In this document: one piece after another, positions 53,722 to 62,565 of the stretch | Numbering within the stretch: position 1 is the stretch's first letter | Layout: every line of letters begins with the position of its first letter | NCBI GenBank assembly: GCA_964531165.1 | Contig: CAZHEA010000001.1 | Location: 1-64,000, forward strand | Reading direction: 5' to 3' | DNA: 64,000 nt | Source: SZUA-229 sp964531165 | Lineage (GTDB): Bacteria; Pseudomonadota; Gammaproteobacteria; SZUA-229 | Notes under the pieces: generated by a model | Databases searched by the model: none | Seen by the model: the letters and a program-made list of their open reading frames with translations, nothing else | Told to the model about the DNA's origin: nothing | Made by a program: the position numbers and the translations under genes

Positions 53722-55095
53722 ATGAATCAATCCAGCAATAAACGCGTTCACTTTATCGACGATGACCCCACAGCAGGTGATTTATTCAGGCGCTTTGCGC
53801 GCAATAAAGACTATGACATTCTTATTTTTAAAAATCCGTTAGAAGCATTACAGAATATACGAGAACAGGGCAGCGACCTGATCATTACTGACTTAAGTAT
53901 GCCGGGCATGTCCGGTCTGGAATTACTTGAGTCAGTTCGCCACACCGATATCGAAGTACCGGTCATAATGATAACCGGCTTTTCAACTGAAGATAATGCC
54001 ATAAAAGCCTTGCGACTCGGCGCTACTGACTTTATAAAAAAACCTTATGATGCAGATGACTTAATCGCTCAGATAGACGAGGTGTTAGAAAGTTTCGAGG
54101 TTAGAAAATCAGAAAAACAAAAACGCCCTGGCATTAAAGACAAACAGGATCAGTTTGGGATGATAGGACGCTCATCCGCGTTATCAAAAATTTATGAAAT
54201 CATTGATAAAATTTCAGATATTCGCTGTAACATTATTATAGAAGGTGAGTCCGGTACGGGTAAAGAGCTGGTGGCCCATGCGCTGCATAACCATTCGGTG
54301 TTTGCTGACCAGCCATTTATTGTTATCGACTGCGGATCTCTCACTGACACCTTACTTGAAAGTGAATTATTCGGGCATGAAAAGGGCGCATTTACCGGCG
54401 CAACACAAACCAAACATGGCTTACTTGAAGTGGCCAGTGGCGGCACTATTTTTCTTGATGAAATTTGCAATATTTCTGACACTATGCAAATGAAATTAAT
54501 GCGTGCAGTTCAGGCACAAACCATCACCCGTGTTGGTGGCATTACACCGATTAATATCGATGTCCGGTTTGTGGTAGCAACCAATCGTAATATAGAAGAA
54601 ATGATTGCAGCAGGTCAATTTCGACATGACTTATATCATCGTTTAAATGTTGTTAAAATTATAATACCGCCTTTACGGGACCGAGAAGCTGACCTTGAAT
54701 TATTGATTGAACATTTTATTAATGAGTTTAAAGAGCGTTATCAACGAGATATAAATAAATTTGATCAGCCATCAATGGATAAACTTAAGTCTTATAGCTG
54801 GCCGGGTAATATCCGCGAATTACGCAATCTGGTTGAGCGTCATATAGCACTTGCAGACGACCCGATTTTAACCATTGATCAGGTGCTAATCGGCGGCGAA
54901 TCCGGCGATGAAATTGATGCTGACTCACCTACACTAGACATTCTCGAAAAACGCTACATTATAAAAACACTGGACAAGTGCAATGGCAACAAAGAACAAA
55001 CCGCTACACGATTAGGCATAAACAAGTCCACCTTATGGAGAAAACTACAAAGCTGGCAGAAAAATACTGCTGACGCGAGCGATGATTCGGTTTAG
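53722..55095 (+). CDS. Sigma-54-dependent response regulator (NtrC family)
   Basis: A 457-residue regulator in three parts: a receiver (phospho-acceptor Asp in LIITDLSMPGM, about residue 57), an AAA+ domain with Walker A GESGTGKE (about 175), the sigma-54 contact loop GAFTGA (about 222) and Walker B GGTIFLDEI, and a C-terminal Fis-type HTH (NKEQTATRLGINKSTLWRKL). It should activate RpoN promoters after phosphorylation by the kinase just upstream. The ATG at 53722 gives a normal receiver start. The target genes are unknown. I saw no clear -24/-12 promoter in the window. Confidence 0.92.
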   Translation: MNQSSNKRVHFIDDDPTAGDLFRRFARNKDYDILIFKNPLEALQNIREQGSDLIITDLSMPGMSGLELLESVRHTDIEVPVIMITGFSTEDNAIKALRLGATDFIKKPYDADDLIAQIDEVLESFEVRKSEKQKRPGIKDKQDQFGMIGRSSALSKIYEIIDKISDIRCNIIIEGESGTGKELVAHALHNHSVFADQPFIVIDCGSLTDTLLESELFGHEKGAFTGATQTKHGLLEVASGGTIFLDEICNISDTMQMKLMRAVQAQTITRVGGITPINIDVRFVVATNRNIEEMIAAGQFRHDLYHRLNVVKIIIPPLRDREADLELLIEHFINEFKERYQRDINKFDQPSMDKLKSYSWPGNIRELRNLVERHIALADDPILTIDQVLIGGESGDEIDADSPTLDILEKRYIIKTLDKCNGNKEQTATRLGINKSTLWRKLQSWQKNTADASDDSV

Positions 55096-55097
55096 TC

Positions 55098-55619
55098 ATG
55101 ATGCATGACTCACAAATTAAGGGTGATGAATTATTTCAACGCCAGAGAAACAGAACCCGTTTTAATGCCCCGACTATAATATGTGACGGTCTACAAACTC
55201 CGGACAATCTAGGCTCAATATTAAGGGTTGCCGATGCTGCCGGTAGCAATAACATTATATTACTTGATAGCGATCTGGACTTGCATAGTAAAAAGATATC
55301 TAAAATTGCAAGAAGCGCCAATAAAAACATCGCCGTTAATAAAATATCCCTGCAGCAATTTACTGAATTCCAAAACCCGTTTAAACATATTGTTGCACTA
55401 GAAATCACTCAACAATCAACAAATATTTTTAATTCAAATATTTTAAGTTGTGATGCCATTGTTCTCGGACATGAATCTTCCGGCATTCGCAAAGATACTC
55501 TTGCACTGTGTAATGCAGCCGTGCATTTGCCGATGTTTGGTATTAATGGCTCAATGAACATCAGCCATGCTCTAACGGTTTTTCTGTATGAATGGCGGCG
55601 TCAGGAAATCAGCCCATAA
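55098..55619 (+). CDS. SpoU/TrmH-family RNA 2'-O-methyltransferase
   Basis: A 173-residue trefoil-knot methyltransferase. The three SPOUT motifs are PDNLGSILRVADAAG, IVLGHESSGI and GINGSMNISHALTVFLYEW. It lacks the N-terminal L7Ae-like substrate domain of RlmB-type enzymes. The RNA target cannot be named. It starts two bases after the response-regulator stop, so it is probably translated from the same mRNA, an unusual pairing. Confidence 0.85.
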   Translation: MMHDSQIKGDELFQRQRNRTRFNAPTIICDGLQTPDNLGSILRVADAAGSNNIILLDSDLDLHSKKISKIARSANKNIAVNKISLQQFTEFQNPFKHIVALEITQQSTNIFNSNILSCDAIVLGHESSGIRKDTLALCNAAVHLPMFGINGSMNISHALTVFLYEWRRQEISP

Positions 55620-55670
55620 TAAAAATCATCGTTTAGTGATTTTTCATGTGAAAATATTTTTCTGCATACA

Positions 55671-56219
55671 TCACCTGACTAGAGACTTTTCAACTTGGTG
55701 TTTCTTCTCTAACCCTGACAGAATTTCAATCAGCGCCAGAGCAAAATCCATAGCCGTTCCCACTCCACGAGAAGTAATGATTTTTCCATCTATTTCTAGT
55801 GCCCGCCCGGTTGGCTTTATATTTTTATTTTCAATATCATCGAAGGCGCCGGGAAAACAGGTTATGGTTTTATTGTTTAACAGACCGGCACGTTCAAGCG
55901 CCCTCGGAGCCGCACAAATTGCAGCAATATAACGCTCATTTTTTGCATGGTTTTTTAGCATATTTTGCACGCTTTCATTATCACGCAGATGATTTGCTCC
56001 GGGCAGGCCACCGGGCAATACGATCATCTCAAACAACTGACTTTCAACTTGAGCAATCTGTGTCTGCGCTATGATTTTCAGCCCGCGTGATGCAGTCACC
56101 GGCTGATCGTTAAGACCTGCGGTTATAACGTCAATACCTGCCCGGGTTAAAAGATCTGTAACGGTAACCGCTTCCAGCTCTTCGAAACCCTCAGCTAACG
56201 GCACCAGCACCCTCGTCAT
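55671..56219 (-). CDS. DJ-1/PfpI family protein (YajL-like)
   Basis: A 182-residue protein opening with VLVPLAEGFEELEAVTVTDLL. The nucleophilic elbow is AAICAAPRAL with the reactive Cys, and VLPGGLPGANHLRDN is present. These fit the YajL/DJ-1 branch, whose members act in oxidative stress and deglycation; the exact role is debated. It lies one base after ctpA on the minus strand. Confidence 0.9.
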   Translation of the reverse strand: MTRVLVPLAEGFEELEAVTVTDLLTRAGIDVITAGLNDQPVTASRGLKIIAQTQIAQVESQLFEMIVLPGGLPGANHLRDNESVQNMLKNHAKNERYIAAICAAPRALERAGLLNNKTITCFPGAFDDIENKNIKPTGRALEIDGKIITSRGVGTAMDFALALIEILSGLEKKHQVEKSLVR

Positions 56220-56220
56220 T

Positions 56221-57603
56221 TCATTGCGCTTCCGAATTAATCTGCAATTTATTTTTCGCCGACAAAATATGCATGCCCTTCAATAAGTTCAATGCCTCAT
56301 GAATTTTATAATCTTTCTGTAGACGTTCAATCATTTCAATTTCCGCCTTATCTTGTTTTTTATGTACCGGATTTTTATGTTTTTTACTTTTCTCATTCGG
56401 ATTACTTATATGACCTGAAAGATCAGCTTCTTTTATTTGTCCAAAACTGCTTTTATGCTTATCCGTCATTTCTAAATCTTGCAGAACAATATCCGGCACA
56501 ATACCTTCCGCCTGTATAGACCGCCCATTAGGCGTAAAATACCTGGCTGTAGTAAACTTAACCGCACCACCACTTCTTAATTCCTGAATGGTTTGTACCG
56601 AACCTTTACCAAATGACTTCTCACCCATAATAATTGCACGCTTATGATCCTGTAATGCACCCGCAACAATTTCAGATGCCGATGCAGAACCGGCATTTAT
56701 TAATACTATTATCGGTGCTTTTTTAAGAATATCAGTAGGACTGGCTGTATATTCAAAATATGATTCTTTAGTGCGACCCTGTGTATACACCAGCTTACCT
56801 TTATCAATAAATAAATCACTGACATCTGCTGCTGCATTTAATACACCGCCTGGATTATTACGTAAATCAACTATTAAACCATTCAGTGACTGTTCATTTT
56901 TTTCAACCAGTTTATTTATTGCCTTACTTAAATGGATGGCGGTTTTAGACTGAAACGTACTGATGCGGACATAACCAAAACCCGGCTCAATTAAAAAGCT
57001 TTTTACACTTTTTACTTTAATAATGGCACGTTTTATTTTAAATTTTATCGGCTCATCTTCACCTTCACGCACCACACTTAGCTCAATTGATGTGCCCGGC
57101 TTACCACGCATTATTTTCACTGCATCATTTAAACCCAGATCTTTCACCGGCTTACTATCTAAGCGGATAATTACATCGCCAGCTTTAATGCCGGCTTTAA
57201 ATGCCGGGGTATCATCAATCGGCGAAATAACTTTAACATAACCGTCTTCTATACCTACCTGAATGCCAAGGCCTCCGAACTGTCCGGTTGTACCAATTTT
57301 TAATTCTTTATATTCTTCCGGATCGAGATAGGTAGAATGCGGATCAAGCCCCGATAACATGCCTCTAATTGCATTTTCCAATAGTTCTTTATCACCGACC
57401 GACTCTACATATTCACTTTTAATACGCGCGAAAATATCTGAAAAATTTCGTAGCTGCTCTAATGGCAAACTATTTGCCTGCGATACTTTTTTATCCCCAT
57501 TCACATCAACTGCTGGTGCGGCTAATAGTGCATTAAAAATCGAACTTGCCGCTAAACTTAGCAACACAAATACCACCGCAAGCCTAAACCGTGTTTGACT
57601 CAT
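56221..57603 (-). CDS. ctpA: C-terminal processing peptidase CtpA, S41 family
   Basis: A 460-residue periplasmic serine peptidase with signal anchor (about 1-29). The PDZ domain lies at about 95-180 (GIQVGIEDGYVKVISPIDDTPAFKAGIKAGDVIIRLD). The catalytic core has NPGGVLNAAADVSDLFI, Ser in GSASASEIVAGAL and Lys in GEKSFGKGSVQ. The C-terminus is rich in lysine. CtpA-type enzymes trim or destroy cell-wall hydrolases and other envelope proteins; the neighbouring envC, a cell-division hydrolase activator, fits this. Confidence 0.93.
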   Translation of the reverse strand: MSQTRFRLAVVFVLLSLAASSIFNALLAAPAVDVNGDKKVSQANSLPLEQLRNFSDIFARIKSEYVESVGDKELLENAIRGMLSGLDPHSTYLDPEEYKELKIGTTGQFGGLGIQVGIEDGYVKVISPIDDTPAFKAGIKAGDVIIRLDSKPVKDLGLNDAVKIMRGKPGTSIELSVVREGEDEPIKFKIKRAIIKVKSVKSFLIEPGFGYVRISTFQSKTAIHLSKAINKLVEKNEQSLNGLIVDLRNNPGGVLNAAADVSDLFIDKGKLVYTQGRTKESYFEYTASPTDILKKAPIIVLINAGSASASEIVAGALQDHKRAIIMGEKSFGKGSVQTIQELRSGGAVKFTTARYFTPNGRSIQAEGIVPDIVLQDLEMTDKHKSSFGQIKEADLSGHISNPNEKSKKHKNPVHKKQDKAEIEMIERLQKDYKIHEALNLLKGMHILSAKNKLQINSEAQ

Positions 57604-57658
57604 GTATAACTCCTTTACCTGAAAAACTGACTAAATAAAATTTAAATAATTATGCTGA

Positions 57659-58843
57659 TTAATTATCCTGTAATGCCAGATGCTTAATACCACTGGAGCA
57701 CCATTTTTTTGGATTAACCGGCTTACCCTGTTTACGAATTTCAAAATACAGGCCGGGTTGTGTCTGCCCGCCACTATCACCAACGGTTGCAATTACCTCA
57801 CTGGCTTCTACCCAGTCGCCCACTTGCTTATATAGCTCCTGATTATATCCATAGAGACTCATATAACCGTCGTTATGATCAATTATAGTAATAAACCCGT
57901 AGCCCTGTAACCAGTCCGCAAAGGCAACTCGACCGTGAGTCACTGCCCGTACCCGGGTGTCATAATCGGCATTAATCACCACACCGCTCCACTTCAGATC
58001 ACCGCGGCTACGAGAGGTTCCAAAGCTAGCGCGAAATGTGCCTTTAACCGGCCAGGGCAGTTTTCCCTGTAGCTTGCCGAAGGGTTTTTGATTAACGGCT
58101 TCTGCAGGTATATCGGCTAGCAGCTCACCCAACGACATCAGTAAGTCTTCAATCCGATTTCGGCTTGACTGCAGATCATTTAGTGTCAGTTGCTGGCTAT
58201 TTATGTCCTTATTCAGCCGCACCAATAGTTTTTTACGCTTATTTCTATTCAAGCCTAGCTGTTTTTTCTCATGTTTTTTAGTCGATATCAGCTGTTCCAG
58301 CTCCTGCGTGTTCTTCGTTATACTGACTTCCAGCTTTTTCTGTTTTTCAATACTGGCTAAAAACGTTTGTATTTCTTTTCCCCGTGCTCTGTTCAAATAA
58401 CTAAAATACACCATTGCTCGACCCATTTCTGTTGGATCCTGTTGATTTAACAACATTTTTAGCTGTGGCTGCTGCCCCATAGCATAAGCAGAACGTAACT
58501 GATCGGCCAGAATACGCCGCTGTTTATGTAGATAATGTTTTAATTTTTTTAATTCAGTTTGAGATTTTTTCAGATTTTTAACTGCTTTTTTATGTTTGCG
58601 CTGGGTTTTTCTTAGCTTTTTCGCGCTTACCGCGATTTTCACTTCCAGCTTGCGCAACTCTGTACGCACATTATTTCTCTGATCTTTGTTCTGACTTAGC
58701 GCTGAGAGCACACCGCTTATCTGATCACGAATTTTATCAAGACGCTGCTGATAGGCACTTGCACTGTCTGCAATAGCTGAGCCGCATAGCATAGCTAATA
58801 TGCTAAATATCAACAGTTTTTTCAGGTTATTAGTCTTAGTCAT
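57659..58843 (-). CDS. envC: Murein hydrolase activator EnvC
   Basis: A 394-residue periplasmic protein. The signal peptide ends at AIADS (about residue 25). A long coiled coil (about 30-250, rich in Lys, Gln and Leu) and a C-terminal LytM domain (about 285-385) follow. The LytM zinc ligands are lost: the usual final HFEI motif is LYFEIR. This is typical of EnvC, which activates AmiA/AmiB at the septum rather than cutting peptidoglycan itself. It precedes ctpA by 55 bases. Confidence 0.9.
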   Translation of the reverse strand: MTKTNNLKKLLIFSILAMLCGSAIADSASAYQQRLDKIRDQISGVLSALSQNKDQRNNVRTELRKLEVKIAVSAKKLRKTQRKHKKAVKNLKKSQTELKKLKHYLHKQRRILADQLRSAYAMGQQPQLKMLLNQQDPTEMGRAMVYFSYLNRARGKEIQTFLASIEKQKKLEVSITKNTQELEQLISTKKHEKKQLGLNRNKRKKLLVRLNKDINSQQLTLNDLQSSRNRIEDLLMSLGELLADIPAEAVNQKPFGKLQGKLPWPVKGTFRASFGTSRSRGDLKWSGVVINADYDTRVRAVTHGRVAFADWLQGYGFITIIDHNDGYMSLYGYNQELYKQVGDWVEASEVIATVGDSGGQTQPGLYFEIRKQGKPVNPKKWCSSGIKHLALQDN

Positions 58844-58972
58844 AGACTGAATACAGGCCTTTTTTGATGTCTACTGGGTCACTGTTCATCGTTTAAATCA
58901 CATTTAAATAAAATAATACTGGATATACGGATTTAATTTAGTTAAAAAGTATGTATTATTTTATGGTAGATT

Positions 58973-58984
58973 ACTAATATTAGT
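58973..58984. promoter_or_regulatory. Perfect 12-bp palindrome, candidate ArsR operator
   Basis: ACTAATATTAGT lies 28 bases before the arsR start. ArsR-family repressors bind AT-rich palindromes of this kind and usually repress their own operon. Confidence 0.5.
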
Positions 58985-59012
58985 GAACGCAATTTTAGCA
59001 GGAAGGTACAAA

Positions 59013-59348
59013 ATGGTTGCAAATATTGAAGAACCGGCACAATTAATGACGCGTGAAGAAGATATTGATCGCGCTTCGCGTTCATTAAAAGCCATGTCTC
59101 ACCCCCTACGTTTAAAAATTCTGTGTACTTTACAGGATCAGGAAGTCAGCGTGCAGGATATTGTTGATAATGTGGGAACCTCGCAAAGTAATATTTCACA
59201 GCATCTGGCAATACTACGTGACAAGGGCATACTGGCTTCACGTAAAGATGCTAACCGGGTGTTTTATCGGGTAGGCGACGCAAGAACACTGCGCCTGATC
59301 GGCATGATGCAGGAAGTGTTCTGCTCACAACGCCCGCTGGATGATTAA
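59013..59348 (+). CDS. ArsR-family repressor, SqrR/BigR-like (candidate persulfide sensor)
   Basis: A 111-residue winged-helix repressor with recognition helix GTSQSNISQHLAILRDKGIL. It has only two cysteines: Cys38 in LKILCTL (alpha2) and Cys104 in EVFCSQ (alpha5). The spacing of 66 equals that of Cys41/107 in SqrR and Cys42/108 in BigR, which form a tetrasulfide with reactive sulfur species. The next genes encode a rhodanese and a glutaredoxin. I infer sulfide/persulfide sensing; a metal sensor is less likely as no extra His/Cys cluster is present. The ATG at 59013 has GGAAGG upstream; a GTG at 58983 overlaps the palindrome. Confidence 0.85.
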   Translation: MVANIEEPAQLMTREEDIDRASRSLKAMSHPLRLKILCTLQDQEVSVQDIVDNVGTSQSNISQHLAILRDKGILASRKDANRVFYRVGDARTLRLIGMMQEVFCSQRPLDD

Positions 59349-59385
59349 CTTTTAGTCTGCCTCTCAGGCTTTCTTTATAAATTTA

Positions 59386-59415
59386 GCCTCTGATCACTGC
59401 TAAGTGATCAGAGGC
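59386..59415. terminator. Strong 13-bp hairpin between arsR and rhodanese genes
   Basis: GCCTCTGATCACT (59386-59398) pairs perfectly with AGTGATCAGAGGC (59403-59415). A weak T-rich tail follows. It may end the arsR transcript or act as an attenuator for the genes below. Confidence 0.6.
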
Positions 59416-59440
59416 TTCATGCTTTAAACTGGAGTATAAA

Positions 59441-59866
59441 ATGGCCCAGCTCATCGAGTTTGCCACTAACAACCTTATGCTGGTTGCCGCCCTGGCGGTA
59501 ATTTTAGCACTAATTATTAAAACTGAAATCGGCCTCAAGCTTAGCAACATTAAACAACTGAATGTCAATGAAGCCGTACGCTTAATGAATGATGATGACG
59601 TCATTGTACTGGATGTACGTGAAACCAAAGAATATAGCTCTGGCCATATTCGAGACGCAATTCATATCCCCATGGCATCACTGGTTAAACGACTTAACGA
59701 GCTTGAAAAGCATAAGAACAAACAAATACTCGCCTACTGCCGGTCTGGTAGCCGCTCTAACACGGCCTGCAGCACGTTAAGTAAACAGGGCTTTGAAAAT
59801 GTCAGCAATCTGGCCGGCGGCATTATGAGCTGGAGCAGTGCTAATCTGCCTGTAACTAAAAAATAA
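59441..59866 (+). CDS. Membrane-anchored rhodanese-like sulfurtransferase (YibN-like)
   Basis: A 141-residue protein with one N-terminal membrane helix (about 11-27) and a single rhodanese domain: DVIVLDVRETKEYSSGHIRDAIHIP, then the active-site loop YCRSGSRS with the persulfide-carrying Cys100. It corresponds in place and build to yibN, which precedes grxC and secB in E. coli. The active site should face the cytoplasm. It is preceded by GGAG seven bases upstream. Confidence 0.9.
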   Translation: MAQLIEFATNNLMLVAALAVILALIIKTEIGLKLSNIKQLNVNEAVRLMNDDDVIVLDVRETKEYSSGHIRDAIHIPMASLVKRLNELEKHKNKQILAYCRSGSRSNTACSTLSKQGFENVSNLAGGIMSWSSANLPVTKK

Positions 59867-59911
59867 CCCGATAATATACATACTAATATTTTAACCTTTA
59901 AAGAATTCACC

Positions 59912-60175
59912 ATGTCTCAAACCAATATTACCGTTTATATCGCCCCTTTCTGCCCCTATTGTGGATGGGCCAAGCAATTACTAAAAAGCAAAAATGTAGA
60001 ATTCACCATTATTAATGTCAATGATAGCGCTGAGATCCGTCAGGAGATGGAACAACGCGCTGGCCGCACCAGTGTGCCGCAAATTTTTATTGGTGACACC
60101 CATGTTGGTGGCTACGACGATATGGCTGCGCTGGATGATAAAGGTGAACTTGACGCATTAATCTCTGCCGGTTAA
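59912..60175 (+). CDS. grxC: Glutaredoxin 3
   Basis: An 87-residue glutaredoxin with the dithiol active site CPYC at residues 14-17, the cis-proline TSVPQIFIGDTHVGGYDDM and the GSH-binding GG. It reduces glutathione mixed disulfides in the cytoplasm. It follows the rhodanese by 45 bases in the conserved yibN-grxC-secB-gpsA order. Confidence 0.95.
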   Translation: MSQTNITVYIAPFCPYCGWAKQLLKSKNVEFTIINVNDSAEIRQEMEQRAGRTSVPQIFIGDTHVGGYDDMAALDDKGELDALISAG

Positions 60176-60345
60176 TTCTACACTTCGACCTCAGCAGCTA
60201 ACTCACTCCGGCCAATCCACATCACCGCCATCAGTGCCTTTATCTATCAGAGCCGTCCATTGCTTTGCACTGCGCGTTTTTCTCATTATCAAATTCGCAG
60301 CTGCATCACTTTAGTGGTATTCTCTGCAGACTAAGTTAAACAGCC

Positions 60346-60378
60346 CATTCAAACCCGCTTATTGCGGCTGCTTGAATG
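60346..60378. other. Hairpin in the secB leader
   Basis: CATTCAA (60346-60352) and TTGAATG (60372-60378) flank an inner CCGC/GCGG stem, 47 bases before the secB start. Its role is unknown. The remainder of 60176-60345 shows nothing. Confidence 0.35.
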
Positions 60379-60424
60379 CTTATATAAACAAGTTTTTACA
60401 CTATCAAATTTTCAGGTTTACAAA

Positions 60425-60898
60425 ATGAGCGAAGAACAGCCACAACAACAATTTTCAATTCAAAAGATTTTCATTAAAGATGTTTCATTCGAGTCACCGA
60501 ATGCACCTGCAGTTTTTACGGAAGGCGAATGGAAGCCTGAGGTTAATGTACAGATCAATACAGAAGCTAAAGCCATATCAGAAGATATGCACGAAATAAT
60601 ATTAACGATTACAGTTACTGCAAAGCAACTGGAAAAGACCGCCTTTTTAGTCGAGATTAAACAGGCAGGGCTTTTCCAGATGGTAGGGTTTGACCAGGAA
60701 CAAATGGGCGGCATGCTCGGCGCATATTGTCCGGAAACATTATTCCCTTATGCCCGTGAAGCAATTTCAGACCTGGTGACTAAAGGCGGCTTCCCGCAAA
60801 TGCTACTTTCGCCGGTTAATTTTAATGCACTTTATATGCAACACCAACAGCAGCAACAGGCACAACAAGCCGCTCAAGCTGAAGAAACTGCACACTAA
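60425..60898 (+). CDS. secB: Protein-export chaperone SecB
   Basis: A 157-residue tetrameric chaperone that keeps preproteins unfolded and hands them to SecA. FSIQKIFIKDVSFESPNAP, FLVEIKQAGLFQM and PYAREAISDLVTKGGFPQMLLSPVNF are SecB signatures. The C-terminus is rich in Gln and lacks the SecA zinc-contact tail seen in some species. The start is the ATG at 60425; the frame from 60362 runs through the leader hairpin. Confidence 0.96.
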   Translation: MSEEQPQQQFSIQKIFIKDVSFESPNAPAVFTEGEWKPEVNVQINTEAKAISEDMHEIILTITVTAKQLEKTAFLVEIKQAGLFQMVGFDQEQMGGMLGAYCPETLFPYAREAISDLVTKGGFPQMLLSPVNFNALYMQHQQQQQAQQAAQAEETAH

Positions 60899-60906
60899 AC
60901 CTGCAA

Positions 60907-61920
60907 ATGTCTAACGCCAATACACCCCATCGAAAAATTGCCGTTCTTGGCGGTGGCTCCTGGGGTACGGCGCTAGCGGCACAGGTCGCTCGTGCGCACC
61001 ATGATGTCATATTATGGGATATCAACCCCGAACATATTAAAGATATGCAGCAGACCCGGCTGAATCAAAAATATCTAGCGGATATCCGCTTGCCGGATTC
61101 CCTGAACTTCAGCGATCAGCTGCAACAGACCATCCAAATATCAAATACTCTGCTCATCGCTATTCCCAGCCATGCCGTTCGCGGTTTTTTACATAAAACC
61201 CGTCACTGGATACGCAATGATCATCATATCGTCTGGGCCACTAAAGGCCTGGAGGAGGGCACCGGCAAGCCGGTGCATCAGGTGGTTGCAGAAGAACTAC
61301 CCGGCTGCAAGTCAACCGCGGTGGTGTCTGGGCCAACCTTTGCAAAAGAAGTCGCACAAAACCTTCCCACTGCAGTCACCGTCGCTGCCAGCAGCCATGC
61401 CATTGCCGACGAAGTCGCAGGTTTTTTACACTATGGTAATTTCCGCGTGTATACCTCGGAAGATATGCTAGGGGTTGAGCTCGGCGGTTCACTCAAAAAT
61501 GTTCTGGCAATTGCCGCAGGCATCGCTGATGGCCTCGGTTTTGGCTCAAATACCCGGGCCGCCCTGATTACCAGAGGCCTTAATGAAATGATGCGCCTCG
61601 GACTGGCGATGGGCGCCCAGGCGGAAACCTTTATGGGGCTAGCGGGCATGGGCGACCTGGTGCTAACCTGCACCGATAATCAGTCTCGTAATCGGCGTAT
61701 GGGACTGGCACTGGCGGAAGGGCTTAGTATTGAACAGGCCCGTGAGAAAATCGGACAGGCTGTGGAGGGTGTAAAAACCGCTAAAGAAGCCTGGCTACTG
61801 GCACAAAAATATCAGGTGGAAATGCCGATTATCGAACAGGCTTATAAAGTACTTTACGAAAATAAATCGCCCAGAGATGCGGTGCAGGATTTACTGGGAC
61901 GCGAAGCACGATCCGAATAA
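60907..61920 (+). CDS. gpsA: Glycerol-3-phosphate dehydrogenase [NAD(P)+]
   Basis: A 337-residue enzyme making sn-glycerol 3-phosphate from dihydroxyacetone phosphate for phospholipids. The Rossmann motif is VLGGGSWGTALAAQ. VSGPTFAKEVAQNLPTAVTVA, the catalytic Lys in ELGGSLKNVLAIAAGIADG and GLAGMGDLVLTCTDNQSRNRRMG are intact. It follows secB after eight bases, the order found in E. coli. Confidence 0.96.
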   Translation: MSNANTPHRKIAVLGGGSWGTALAAQVARAHHDVILWDINPEHIKDMQQTRLNQKYLADIRLPDSLNFSDQLQQTIQISNTLLIAIPSHAVRGFLHKTRHWIRNDHHIVWATKGLEEGTGKPVHQVVAEELPGCKSTAVVSGPTFAKEVAQNLPTAVTVAASSHAIADEVAGFLHYGNFRVYTSEDMLGVELGGSLKNVLAIAAGIADGLGFGSNTRAALITRGLNEMMRLGLAMGAQAETFMGLAGMGDLVLTCTDNQSRNRRMGLALAEGLSIEQAREKIGQAVEGVKTAKEAWLLAQKYQVEMPIIEQAYKVLYENKSPRDAVQDLLGREARSE

Positions 61921-61972
61921 AATTCACGGACCCGTTTGAAAGATAACAACGTACGCCATCTATAAATTCGTT

Positions 61973-62563
61973 TTATTTTTCCTGCTGTAATTCAATCTCG
62001 CTGGCAATTTTACCTGCCAGTGCAACCACCAGTCGACTCATAATCGCAGCCATCTCCGTGTATTCTTTAGTTTTGACCTGTTCTTTAAATGAGAAAATCT
62101 GTTCTGATAATTTTTTATTGCCCTTGCCATTTAAAATAACAAAAGCCCCCTTCAAATTACTGTCTCCTCCAAACTGACCTTCAAATGTGCGGATATGCAC
62201 CTTTACCTGATAATCAAAGTTTCGATAGGCCGACCAGGGAGAGACATCAATATATCCGGTTTTTAAATTATAGGTAAGCTCATTCGCAATCAACATACTG
62301 ACATTATTTGACAGGCCGCCAGCCCAGCGATGAAAATCAGCCAGATTAATTGTATTAGGCCCGGTGCGAGTTACTATTTCCGGGCGATCGATTAAATCCG
62401 GCAGGGTAACTTTCCACACACCAATCGTTAATTTATCTGTTGTTTGAATATCCACACTATGTTCTGTACTTAATAAATAAAAATTTGTTTTAGGCGATGT
62501 TCCACAGGCCGTAAATAAAACTGTCACCCCAATTAACAATAAACTTTTTAATATTTTCAACAT
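61973..62563 (-). CDS. pqiC: PqiC-like ABC-transport auxiliary lipoprotein
   Basis: A 196-residue lipoprotein with lipobox LFTAC (Cys20). The mature part starts NFYLLS and carries KLTIGVWKVTLPDLIDRPEIVTR and WAGGLSNNVSMLIANEL, the pattern of the PqiC/YmbA family. It sits at the outer membrane and receives lipid from the MCE protein PqiB. It starts two bases after the pqiB stop. Confidence 0.9.
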   Translation of the reverse strand: MLKILKSLLLIGVTVLFTACGTSPKTNFYLLSTEHSVDIQTTDKLTIGVWKVTLPDLIDRPEIVTRTGPNTINLADFHRWAGGLSNNVSMLIANELTYNLKTGYIDVSPWSAYRNFDYQVKVHIRTFEGQFGGDSNLKGAFVILNGKGNKKLSEQIFSFKEQVKTKEYTEMAAIMSRLVVALAGKIASEIELQQEK

Positions 62564-62565
62564 AA

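Noticed and set aside
55621..55644. AAAAATCA / TGATTTTT hairpin after the RNA methyltransferase gene
   Set aside because: It is an all A-T stem apart from one G-C pair; it may help end transcription but is too weak to list as a terminator.
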